Assembly: GCA_916048095.2 (NCBI GenBank)
Contig: OU696574.1
Location: 10,690,587-10,754,586, forward strand
Length of the DNA stretch: 64,000 nt
Direction of reading: 5' to 3'
Source of the DNA: Sacculina carcini
Lineage: Eukaryota > Arthropoda > Thecostraca > Sacculinidae
This document shows, in pieces, positions 48,534 through 60,128 of the stretch. How positions within the stretch are numbered: position 1 is the first letter of the stretch; each line of letters starts with the position of its first letter. The notes beneath the pieces are model-generated. The model did not search any database. It was not told where the DNA came from and saw only the letters and a program-made list of their open reading frames with translations. Both the position numbers and the translations under genes were made by a program.

Positions 48534-51173
48534 GTTGCATAATGTGTGTGTCATAGTGTGTTGCTGAATTGCAATCTGGACACAGGTGTCACATTGATGG
48601 AATCATTCAACCGTTAAACTAATAGTGCAGTATGTTGTTTTGTTGTGTGTATATTTGAATATATCGTATTTCGTATCGTATTTTATATCGTACACTCATT
48701 TTATTTATTTAACACAACCAACAGGATGTATATGCATATCCCAATTACAGATTTGCACACAATACTCACTCTCTCACACACACACACACAGACACAAATG
48801 ATGAACATACAAAACACGAGATTTAGAGTGTGAGTAAATGGTAAAACCTAAATATACAGTAGAGGCATGAACATATTTACCCCCTCGAATCCTTCAAAAT
48901 TGATGTGAGAGTCTTCCCAGGCGCTTGGAGGAAGTAGTGAAGCGCAGAGGAGGTAATACCAAGTATTAAGTTGTTTATTAATACAAATACATGTTGATAA
49001 ATGATGTTTATTGTTGGATAAACTGTATCATTGGTGGCCGGCATAATGATTGCGGCGTGTGTGTGTGTGGACAGAATCTGCGAAACGCAAGCGTTCTTCT
49101 CCGCCTGGCTCGTCGAGCGGCAACTCGGAGGAGGTTCAATCAGACGAGTTGCCGGATGGCAAGAAAGCTCGCCGCTGTTCGTCGCAAAATGACCAGTCAT
49201 CGACGTGTGAGCAGCTTGTGTCTGAAGCCAGTCACAAGACAACTGACTCGGCACAGCCTCAACAAGCTGCCAATGAGCCACACAGCCAGTCTAGCCAGCC
49301 AGTTGGCGGTGATGTCAGTTCCTCGTCCTCGTCGTCAACCAGTGTCACCACAGATTCCCCCGCCACCATCACCACATCTGCTGTCAGTGCTGACAAACAG
49401 ACAGTGTCCAAGAACTCGACCATGACTGCTCAGTCAGCAGTCAAGACCTCCATCAAACAACAACAGCAGCAGAAGACATCAACTGCTGTCGTGGTGCCCA
49501 TCAAGTCGCCGTCGGCAGTGAAACCAGTGGCGGCGGGAGGTGTGTCCACGGCTCGTGTGGCGGCGGTGAGTGGTGTAACGGCGGGCATCAACGGTCGCTC
49601 CTCCTCCATCACACCAGCACGAGCCAACGGCATGGCGGTGGCGCGTGCCAGTTCCCAGCAGCATCGCCCGGCTGCCTCGCCGTCGCTGGCAGGAGCACGT
49701 GCGCTGGTTCCTCGCAGCTCACCGGCCACGTCCCTGCATCAGCAGCAACAGCAGGTGTTGCTGGCCACCTCGGCGACGGCGCATAACGCCGGCATGACGG
49801 GCAAGACACAACTGCTCGGCGACGGACAGTTCGCTATTGTGGGACCGCAGACACTCGGACCGATGATGGTGATCCCGGGTGTGGCAGGCGCCTCGTCCTC
49901 GCTACTGCACGCCACTGCCACATCAGGAGCAGGTCGGTCGCCTCTCTCTCTCTCTCACTCTCTCTCTCTCTCTCACTCTCGCACGTGCAGTCACGGATCA
50001 TTAGTGTTGACCATTGAGCAGGACAAACACACCGTGTAGTGTTGAACTGTGTTGTGTTCTACTCGCATTATCATCTTAATGAGCCATCTCTTCATTTTCC
50101 ACACAACACAGCGCTGATAAATTCAATAAATTCAGTTGTTACATCAAAGTAAATATCATTAGAGGTCATAAGAAACAAAAATAAACGAATTTGAATGGAT
50201 AAAAACACACATAGTTGTCCTGTTCTGTGCGACCTTTAGCTTCCCACTTTTAGCATCCACAAGAACCACTGGTCTGGTGGATAAGAAGAAAGTTCCCCCT
50301 TCCCCCTTACACATCTTAGTGAAGAGAAGAAGACGGCTGGAATATTGCAATAATTGCATCTGTTTGTATGTTGCAGGACTTTGTGCGGTTAACACTCTGG
50401 GAGCAGTATCAGGCGGTGCCGATATCAACTCATCATCAATAATGGCCGAGTCTGCCGGTCCCGTGTCAGCAGAACTCGACAAACAGGCCAAGAGCGTGAG
50501 TATACTTCCTCTCTCTCTCTGTCTCTCTCTGTCTACGGCCATGCATGCATTCAATACATCATTGTGTCATTTGGTGAGGCTGTTTTGCCTCCAGTTAAAA
50601 AGACGATATTTCGTTTGTGTACGTCCGCTCAATCTTGGTCTAGACTAAATGTGTAAGGATTCAAGAACATTAAATTGAGCTAATTTATAAAAAACGTTTC
50701 TATATTTTTCATAGATTTTAGGTTAGGTTTAGCGTTCTAATGTTCATTGTGCTGTCTTTGCAGGAGGCGAGGGACTGGAGGAAATTCGTTAAATCAAATG
50801 TTCTTGAATCCTTACACATTAGCGTCAACCCTCAATATTCACCTTGTCCATGTGTGTGTGTGTGTCTAGTTGACGGACATGATGCGATCGAGCTTGGAGA
50901 AAGTGTTGACCGACCTGGCGATGGCTGGCAGTCCGCAGGCCTCAGTGGCCAGTCTCAAACTACAACTGGAACGACTGCAGTGGAAACATCAAATGGAACT
51001 GGCCGAACAGAAGAAAGTCTCCGGTATGTGTCAGTGTGTATGTGTGTGTGTCAGTGTGTGTGTCAATGTTAGTGTGTGTCTGTGTGTGTGTGTGTGTCAA
51101 TGTTAGTGTGTGTCTGTGTGTGTGTGTGTGTCAATGTTAGTGTGTGTGTGTGTGTGTGTGTCTGTGTTTGTGT

Positions 51174-51207
<34 letters not shown>

Positions 51208-52279
51208 CAGTGTGTGTGTATGTGTGTTTGTTTGTTTAGGTTGATTGTCACTCATGCATATAAGCACACACATGTGAAGAAACAAATCTTATAGCACAGT
51301 GACAAAGTCCTCTATAAGCCGAAGCTTCTTTTAGGACTTATTTAAATCAAATATAATACAATCACAAGGCAATAAAATCGAATAACAATCAAACATGATA
51401 TATCATACAACACAAAACAATTTGCAAACGACAATTTGAAAACAATTCGCAAAACAACAGGAGTGTGAAAGAGAGAAATATATGTTACAACAACTCAAAC
51501 ATGAGTAATTTTAGAATTTTCAGTTCTTTGTTTCTCCAGCAAATGTTTCTTAAATTTGTTTTTGAAATGTGTGTGTGTCAGTGTGTGTGAGATTTAAAAG
51601 TAGTGAACGTGTGTGTATTCACTAGTTGTTGTGTACAGGAGATGAGCAAGACTGTCGTCAGGGTGTTTTATCAATGGTGGAATTATTTGAAATAACTGAG
51701 CTTCTCGTCTTCAAGTGTCATTCTCTCTTATGTTTTGTTTACCATTGAAAGAAAGAAAGAAAGAAATGTTAATTTTGCTCAGACTCAATAAGAGTATGGA
51801 GCACATCTCCGCATCAAATAACATTGATGTAAAAACAACAACAGCACAACATCAAAAACAATTCAATATGACATTATATATGAATCCAAATATGTAAATT
51901 CCCAATCATAATGCAACAAATCACAAATTGAGGTGTAAATTGTGTATGTGTGTGTGTGTTAGATGCGATGTTGGCTGAAGTTCGCAGCAGCATGGAAATG
52001 GACCAGAAACGTGCCCTGCAGCGATTAAGCGCCTCATTCTCGGTCGAGCGACGCGAACTGCAGCGCCAGACAGAGTTGCGTGTTGCCGAGACGAAGCGCA
52101 AGCAATGGTGCGCTCATTGCGGCAACGAGGCCATCTTCTATTGCTGTTGGAACACTTCGTACTGCGATTTCCCGTGTCAGGAGGCGCAGTGGCCCAAACA
52201 TATGGCCACCTGTGCCAACCAACAGGGACAACATGCGGCGGGCGGCGGCGATGGAACGGCCAGTGACTCGAGCAGGTGA
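38718..52279 (+). CDS. ZMYND8: ZMYND8 (PRKCBP1/RACK7) chromatin reader
   Basis: A nuclear reader of acetylated and methylated histone tails that recruits repressors. Eleven exons: 38718-40340, 43033-43329, 44738-44918, 45938-46068, 46569-46684, 47176-47269, 47629-47785, 49075-49932, 50377-50495, 50870-51023 and 51963-52279. All phases agree, giving 1348 residues (human about 1190). Exon 1 (541 residues) is low-complexity Ser/Thr/Glu with basic patches. Exon 2 holds the PHD finger ([20 protein letters not shown]). Exons 2-4 make the bromodomain ([25 protein letters not shown] with the acetyl-lysine Asn). Exons 5-6 hold the PWWP ([25 protein letters not shown]). Exon 8 is Ser/Gln/Ala-rich. Exons 10-11 form a coiled coil and the MYND finger ([20 protein letters not shown]). 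Tandem copies of the exon 5 and exon 7 ends lie in the following introns. Confidence 0.95.
40465..40768 (+). mobile_element. tRNA-derived SINE, copy 2
   Basis: The head resembles tRNA-Val: GTGGTGTAGTGGTAGAAC (A box) and GTTCGTTGTTCGAAACCC (B box), with an anticodon-loop-like TTAACAA between CCCG and CGGG. The body of about 230 bp matches the reverse complement of 19375-19676. The extended body and second copy argue for a SINE rather than a functional tRNA gene. It lies in ZMYND8 intron 1. Confidence 0.82.
40840..40876 (+). repeat. (TG)n microsatellite
   Basis: Pure TG array in ZMYND8 intron 1. Confidence 0.9.
41640..41990 (+). promoter_or_regulatory. Candidate alternative promoter and first exon of ZMYND8
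   Basis: A GC-richer island inside intron 1 contains ATTGG (CCAAT-type, 41691), GGTGGGCGGGGC (Sp/KLF-type, about 41821) and several CG dinucleotides. It ends in an ATG at 41955 with 12 open codons ([12 protein letters not shown]) up to a donor GAG|GTTTGT at 41990. That donor is phase 0 and would join the PHD exon at 43033 in frame, giving a protein without the 541-residue N-terminal extension. Inference from sequence only. Confidence 0.4.
42111..42338 (-). mobile_element. AAATGTGTAAGGATTC MITE family, copy C
   Basis: Ends and interior match copies at 23565, 27844 and 50637. It lies in ZMYND8 intron 1. Confidence 0.75.
45480..45936 (+). repeat. (GTAT)n/(GT)n array before ZMYND8 exon 4
   Basis: More than 450 bp of TGTATGTGTGTAATGTATG-type units that run straight into the acceptor GTGACAG of exon 4. 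Confidence 0.92.
46665..46736 (+). repeat. 52-bp tandem duplication of ZMYND8 exon 5 end and donor
   Basis: TTCTTCGGTCGTCATGACAG followed by GTGTGTGT occurs at 46665 and again at 46717. The first copy is the coding exon end (donor after 46684). The second reproduces the same 3' coding sequence and a second donor after 46736, inside the intron. Confidence 0.9.
46737..47108 (+). repeat. (GT)n compound array
   Basis: GT tracts with TGTTTGTCTGTATTTGTGTG units filling ZMYND8 intron 5. Confidence 0.9.
47278..47340 (+). repeat. (CA)n microsatellite after ZMYND8 exon 6
   Basis: Pure CA array starting a few bases past the exon 6 donor (GCG|GTATGA). Confidence 0.92.
47765..47986 (+). repeat. 76-bp tandem triplication spanning ZMYND8 exon 7 donor
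   Basis: Three near-identical units start at 47765, 47841 and 47917, each opening CCAAACAAACTGCCGATGAA and containing GAAG|GTTTGA. The first is the coding exon end (47785). The other two carry the same donor at 47861 and 47937. Units differ by single bases. Confidence 0.93.
50077..50240 (-). repeat. Dispersed repeat GGTCGGACAGAACAGGACAA, copy 2
   Basis: Reverse-strand copy of the repeat at 35365-35570, in ZMYND8 intron 8. Confidence 0.65.
50637..50830 (+). mobile_element. AAATGTGTAAGGATTC MITE family, copy D
   Basis: Shorter copy in ZMYND8 intron 9, immediately upstream of exon 10. It carries CTTTGCAG|GAGGCGAGGG, an acceptor-like site with an open frame ([14 protein letters not shown]). Confidence 0.75.
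51024..51230 (+). repeat. (GT)n array after ZMYND8 exon 10
   Basis: GT tracts with repeated TCAATGTTAGTGTGTGTCTG units of about 44 bp, starting at the donor. Confidence 0.9.
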
Positions 52280-52972
52280 AGCTCCGACGATAAGAATCAC
52301 GTGCCTCCTTGCCCCCCCCCCCTTCCCCAGTTTTTTGTTGATTTTTACATTTCACCATTTGCTACTGGTGTTTTGTTTGCTGCGTTCACAAAAATCACGG
52401 CTGATTTTATAACACATCATGGAGTATTGCAGTGCAGTTTGGTGCGTGCGTGAGCGCGCGCTCATTGAATACATACACTTCTATTTTGGTGCGTTTTTGT
52501 TTTTATTGCGCATCAATTATGATGAATCATAAGATGAATAGCGAATTGTAAAAATATATTTCATAAGCGGAATTTCTTCTATAAAAAGATGGAAGAAAAT
52601 CACGAGCGAGTGATTAACGAGCACTTCTACGCTAAAATCGCAACGGTGGCTTCAGGTTAATGCAATGCAATGTAACCTGTGTGGGTAAATCACCATTGGA
52701 GTTGAAAGATAATTAAAAGTCGGACAGAACAGGACAAATGTGTGTGTGTGTGTGTTTTTATCAATCTGAATTCGTGTATGTTCGTTGTTTCTGTTGGCTT
52801 GCTGGTGAACAATTTGCTGAAACAACTGAATGTATTTGGATTTTATCAGCGCTGTCGTGGAAAATCACGAATTGGCTTATTAAGAAGTGGGGAATCAGCG
52901 AGAAAAACAGACACGGACCACTGATGTAGGCGAAGTGAACACACACACACACACACACAGCAGAGGGTACAG
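52280..52972. other. Tail-to-tail gap ZMYND8 / CAPN7
   Basis: Holds both 3' UTRs and, at 52715-52925, a third copy of the GGTCGGACAGAACAGGACAA repeat, followed by (CA)n at 52938-52960. No gene. Confidence 0.6.
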
Positions 52973-53331
52973 TTAGCGCACGCGAGCCAGACTGCAGAAG
53001 TTGGTGGAGAGCACGGTGATGATGAAAGGCCCCTGTTGTGCCGGCATGAACGTGCTGGGCACGAGATGGACACGTGACCGAGCCACACCACTGCCCAGCG
53101 ACAACACGACGAAACCGCTCCTGTAAGAGCCCGAGTGTTGGCGACCCCCCTCCCGCCCCGCGTCCAACCACACCGCCTCAATTCCCAACTACCACACCAG
53201 TCGAGCAAGTTAACAAACACACACACACGCATAGAAATATATCAGTGTGCAACATTCATTGTGAGGTTCAGTGGTTGTCAAACCGTCGTATGTCAACATG
53301 TGTTTCAGTGTGTGTGTACGTGTGTGTTTCA

Positions 53332-53369
<38 letters not shown>

Positions 53370-53508
53370 CAGTGTGTGTGTACTCACTAGTTGTTGTGAC
53401 TCAAGACTCAAGACTGTTAGACCGTCCTGTCTCCAAACCCACTATTGATTATAATATACGCTTAAATTGTGCGTGTGTATGTCAGTGTGTATGCGTGTAT
53501 GCCTCAGT

Positions 53509-53550
<42 letters not shown>

Positions 53551-54034
53551 CAATCTCTGTGTGTATGTCTTGCCTGGAAGACCCGCGGTCCCTTGAGTTG
53601 GATAATGACTGGCGAAGGCACAGAGGGAAGTTGCAGTTCAAACAGCGGGTTATTGGCATGAGTGGCAGGGTGATTGGCACAACCGCCAGCACTTACACCT
53701 CTCCACTCTCCCGATATCTAACACACACACACACACATGTGATTGAGATGATTGTATAGTTCGGGATAATTCAGGCAAGAGGGGTCATGGAAAAAAACTG
53801 AAAAGGACTAGATGTTTGAGAGATGTTAAGAAGTATAGTTTGCCATATACAGGTGTGTCGATGTATGGAATAAGTTAGTGGAGAATATTGTAGGAGCTAA
53901 TAGCGTAGGAGCATTTAAAGAAAGACTGGATAGTGTGAAATACTGGGAATTTCAAGGAAGATAGGTTACTAGAGGGTGGGTTGGAGACAGGACAGCACGA
54001 GCACAGCTCATCTCCTGTGCTAAACAAATAGGTG

Positions 54035-54068
<34 letters not shown>

Positions 54069-55962
54069 ATATCAACATTACATGAATTCCCCATACACCT
54101 TTTTACCTTTATCGTTCAACGTTTGACGTTTTCCTTTCCAATGTCAATACATCTATTTTGAGCCGACGAAACGTTTGGATTTTATCTGTAATTTTGTGTC
54201 ATATTATTCTCCTTATTATGTGTTATTATTATATAGTATATTTATGTATGTTCTATGTACCATTATGTATGTATGTATGTATTCTTGGGCTGTAGGTTTG
54301 AATCGGACATTTTGGCTAATACAATCCGTTGACACAAACACACACAGACACACACACACACATATATTACAGCTTGGTTTGACATAGAACCACTGACCGA
54401 ACACTGCACGGGTAGAGTGGGTAGCGGGAGTAATTGCAGAGTGGAGGAGCCACAGTATGATCGCAGCGTGAAGTGAATAGTGGCAGTTTTCTCGTACTGT
54501 GCCACAACCACGGTGTATGTCTGTCTGCCAGCGGCCGACACAGGAAGTTTGCACAAATAATGCGGCGAATTGATGCGCACTCCGTCCACACACGGCGCAG
54601 GATCGTCTGACACAAACACACACACAAACACGCTAAAACATGACTTATTATTTGATATGACTGAATGAATGATGGAAAATAGCGATGCGTGGAGATTGAA
54701 TTATTGATTGGTCAAATAATTGACAAATTGAATGAATTATTGATTGGACAAACTATTGATTGGTGAAATTATTGTAGGATTAATTGGAAGATTGAACGAA
54801 TGATCAAATAATTTATTTATTGATGGATACAATTATTGATTGTTTGAATAATTGAATAACTGCATGATTGATTGATTGATCCAATCATTGATTGATTGAT
54901 TGAACAATTGATTCACTGGATGATTGATCAAATTGTTGATTAAAAAATTGATTACCTAAAAGATTGATCGAATTACTGTATGATTAATTTGATTATTGAT
55001 TGATTGATCAAATGATTGTATGAATAATTGGATGATTGATTAATTGATCAAATGATGCATTGCTCGAATCATTGACTAAATGATTGATTCATTGAAACAT
55101 TGGTTGATGGATCAAATGATTGATAGCTTGCTTGATAAAATGAATGATTGAGTGAATAATTGATTCACTGAATGATTGATCAAATGATTAATTGAATGAT
55201 TGATTGAATCATCTATTGATCGAATGAATGAATGATTAACTGAATAATTCATTGAATGTTTGATGGAAAACATGGTCGTGTGTGTCTTGTGTGTGTTTCA
55301 TATTTATAAAACTCGATTATGTCTTATGCCCCACATTTTAGTGACTACATTCATAAAAGCTACGGTTCATTGGAAGAGAGTTAGATACACTTCACTTTGA
55401 CTTAAAAAAAACTGGTGTATGTGTTTGTGTGTGTGAGTATGTGTGTGTGTGAGTGTGTGAGTGTGTGTGAGTGTGCGCAGTTGTCAGCTGACTGGGGTAG
55501 TACAGTCGCTGTCCGTCGCTGGTCTTGTACACTATCAGAGTGATGTACTCGCGGTTATTGCGAAAATCGGCAATATCGGTGATGTGTCGAGACAACAGCA
55601 GCCACACCACTGTGGGACCATGCACCTGCACACACCGTCGCCATGACAACACACACACACACGCGCGAGTTGCCATAGCAACAGCTCAGATTTCACACAA
55701 AATAGCTGATATACAAACAAATGCCAACTAGGACAAAATTAAACAAAATACTAATAGTATGTAGCATCGGTTGGACAGCTGTTGAAAATATAGAGCACAC
55801 AACAAAAATGCAATGAACGCTAGAGAACGCGTTTAGTCATGGCCAGAAGCGATATGAAAGCTACAGCCATCAAATACACAATTACAAACACACAACTCTT
55901 CTCATGAAATCTTTCTGAACTCAACAAAAGAATAACTTCCCTACTCCCAAATGTGTATGTGT

Positions 55963-56007
<45 letters not shown>

Positions 56008-56499
56008 AGTACCTCCAGTTTATACTGTGGGTTCTCGCCGATGTTGTACATGTCGCGCACCGGACCTGTTCCCGCATTCCATGTTCTTCTCAACACATAC
56101 ACACACAGATATAAACATACAATTAAAAAAAATATCACAATTTAGCAAAGTTAACACGGAGCAAAGACGCAACACACAGAAAGCGCGAGCGTTTATCCAG
56201 CCAGCAACATTCAACGAGGTAATGAAAACACACCGACACACACACACACAGACAATAACCTACACACACCTACATACATACACCTACACCGGCACACAAA
56301 CACGCACACACACAAAAAAAATTGCCTCAACGGTTCAACGGACATGTGCCACCTATGCAATGTTTAGAGTGTTATATGTTTATTGTGTTTATTTATGTTA
56401 TACGTGTTGAGAATGGCAAATAAATTTACTTTACTTTTTTACTTTACACACACACACAAACACATATACACTTAACTCAACTGCGCTGGGTTCAGTCAA

Positions 56500-56535
<36 letters not shown>

Positions 56536-57484
56536 TTGTTATCAATATGTATGTGTGTGCGTGTGTGTATTTGTGTTTCTGAGTATGTAAACGTGAGTGT
56601 ATGTTTGTGTTTGTGCGTATATGTACTTGTCTGTTTTGTGTGTGTGTGTGTGTGTGTATGTAGGTGAGTGTGTGTGTTCGTGATTGTTGTATGTGTATGA
56701 CTCTTGTGCTTGAGTGTGAGCGCTTTTGAGACCCTCGGGTGAAAAGCTCGATATAAATGTCTTAATGTAATGTAATTTGTGTGTGTGTATGCCAGTTCAC
56801 CTGTGATGGCAGTATGTGGCCGTGAAGAGGCGAGGGCTCCAGTTGAGATAGAAGACGTCGAAATATGCCAGCACACTGTCGTAGTCGATCCAGAAGACGC
56901 CGTTATCAAAGTTGGCCGCCGAGCGCGGATCATAGTGCAGCGCTTGTTGTAACTGCGGGGTCCAGCGTTGAGTGTCCAGCTCTGAGTAGCGGCCTTTCCA
57001 ACGCAAATGAGACCACGGGTTCTTCAGCAACAGCAGCCGCCGACCCTGCCAACACACAAACACACACACACATATTATTAACACTTATACCGCAACACGA
57101 CATACGTGTGTGTGTGTGTGTACTCAGCTATTTGTTTATCACAGGAGATGAGCTGTGCTCGTTCTGTCCTGTCTCCAACCAACCCTCTAGTAACCTATCT
57201 TCCCTGACAGTCCCAGTATTTCACACACACACACACGCACAAACACAATCCAGTCTCTCTTTTTCAGCATAAAACTTGTAGAAGCATGTAGATATGGTGA
57301 ATACCTGAACTTCTCTGATGTCGAGCAGAGCGTAAGCATGACACGGAACCAGACCGGCCTTCTCAGCCACTCGCTCATCCAGGTCTCCTGTGGCTACTGT
57401 AGCCAACACCTGTCCAACACACACACATTACATTTCATTACATTAGACATATATAACGCGTTTTTCACCCAAATGTCTCAAAAG

Positions 57485-57557
<73 letters not shown>

Positions 57558-59371
57558 GCAGAAGAGTCATACACACACACTCACATACACAAACACACAC
57601 ACATTATTATTATTAATTACAGGTGAATCCAGTAGCATGGGGGAAGAGTGCAAGTGCACTATTACCACCCTGCAGTGGCCCCATGTACCGGAGGCGCCCA
57701 ACAGATTCAGAGAGAAAGAGAGTTCGAAAAGAAAAAATTCTAGAAAGAGAGTTGGAAAACAAAATAATAAATAAATAACAATAAATAATAAACCATCATC
57801 CGATAACAATCCATGTACACACATTGCTGCCACCTTCAAAATATCATAGACCACATTATAATTGAAGGATTAACAAATGAAGACGTACGTTGCCTTTGTG
57901 ATGATTGTCTGTGAGGCGTTGGAAGAATGTGTTCTTATCGAAGCCGGCATCCTCGCCTCTTATTGCCTGTCGATCAGCGATCCAACCTGTCAGGGCGTAC
58001 AGGTCAATACCCTGCGACACACACACACACACAAGCAAACAACACACACACATAATACACACACACACACAACACACATAATACACACACACACACACAC
58101 ACAAACAACACACATAATACATTACATTACATTATGGAAACAATATATATAGCGCCCTACACCTAGAAGGTCTCTAAGGCGCTGTACACACACACACACA
58201 CACACACAAGCACACACACTAACACAAATACATGCATACACACACACACACACATACAAGCAAACAACACACATACTACACACATACTAGCAAAGGCAGT
58301 AGAAATACTGCTAACAGAGTAATAACCCAACGAGTATGTTAGTATAAACGACAATACCACCGAAAACCATGCATGAAACAAAAAAATAATTATTCAATGA
58401 AACACACATATTTCCATTGTAAAAACAAAATCAATAAAGAAAAATCAATAGAAAGGTAAGCCTAAACGCTTGAATTTACAAACACACACAAACATAGACT
58501 GGCAGATAGACAGACAGACAGACAAACAGACAGATAGATAGACAGACAGACAGATAGACAGATAATGAAGAAGAGAGAGACAGATAATGAAGAAGAGACA
58601 GACAGATAATGAAGAAGAGACAGACAGACAGACAGACAGATAGATAATGAAAAAGAGACAGACAGATAGACAGATAATGAAGAAGAGACAGTTCGAGTCT
58701 GACACTGTTGGAGCCGGGAAAGTCGTAGCCGCCCATCATTTTCATGTAGGCTTTCTCGAGCAGTTGCACCCACACTTCTCCGTGATGACGCGAGTGAGAA
58801 CACAACAAACGTCCGCCGGCGTCCACTGGGAAGCGGTCATCAATGATCACCTTGCGAGCCACCCCGTTCACGTGCAAACGCACCATGTACTTGCCGCACG
58901 GATTGTACACCTACACACACACACAGACACACACATACACAGTGACGCAGCGATATAAAAGCCAACTCCATGGAAACTGGAAAAAGGTCAAGCAAAGCGT
59001 GATAGACAGTAAAGAGAGGAAGAAATAGAGATTCAGGAAACAGAATATGATAGAATATGGTATGAGAAAATGATACAAAAAAGATAAGAATATTAGAATA
59101 AGGTGATATGAATATAAGAATATAACAATATGAACCTATGGTATATAAAAATACAAGGATATAGGAATATGACAGACAATACTGAGAGGAGACGAGATAT
59201 GAGATTAGCGAGACAATACTGACTGGCTGTTGTTGTTTGTCGCGCGGGTACAGGATGCTGGTGATGAGGGGCTGGCTGAAGCGTTTCTCGTGCAGCGCTG
59301 CCACGGCAAGCGACGCGACAAACGAACAATCAGACACACACGTCTGTCTGATACTGAAACAATCCACCGAC

Positions 59372-59403
<32 letters not shown>

Positions 59404-59536
59404 TGTATGGAAACATGTGCACACATTATGTACACACAATAACTCCATTCAAATCCGTCATAATAATTGACTGTTATAATACACACAGACACACACACGC
59501 ACACCGAGAGAAACACGATGAAACAGTACAAAAACA

Positions 59537-59573
<37 letters not shown>

Positions 59574-60084
59574 ATGCAAGAGTACACCAACACACCGTAA
59601 GTAAACACAGAAGGCACAGAGGCCGCATTTAACAGTGGAGGAGTTATATGAGTTAGTATGAGTTAGTAGAGTGTTGTATGAGTAGTTAGTATGAGTTAGT
59701 ATGAGTTAGTTAGTGAGTTAGTTAGTGAGTTAGGAGAGTTAGTATGAGTGAGTTAGTAGGAGTTATATGAGAACAGTGGAGGAGTTATATGAGCACGCTC
59801 ACACGACAGACACACGGAGATGGGGCCAATTCGGCAGGGCGAGCCCATCTGCTGAAACTGGCACGCTGTTTGGCCGACAGAGGAAGAGGATGAGAGGCAG
59901 AGTCGCAAAATGGCGCCGCATAAGCAAATCTCTCGCGCACATCAACCGCCATGAACGGCACGTACACGTGGCGGTTGACACGTGATGTCGCAGCCAACAC
60001 GTGGCGCTCGTCACGTGACAACTGCGATGAACCACTCACGTTCAGCTGACAACTGAGTCCACGGTGTAGTGACGCTGACACACA

Positions 60085-60128
<44 letters not shown>

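Noticed and set aside
54663-55262. A CRISPR-like array
   Set aside because: ATTGATTGA words have no fixed repeat/spacer structure and lie in an animal intron.
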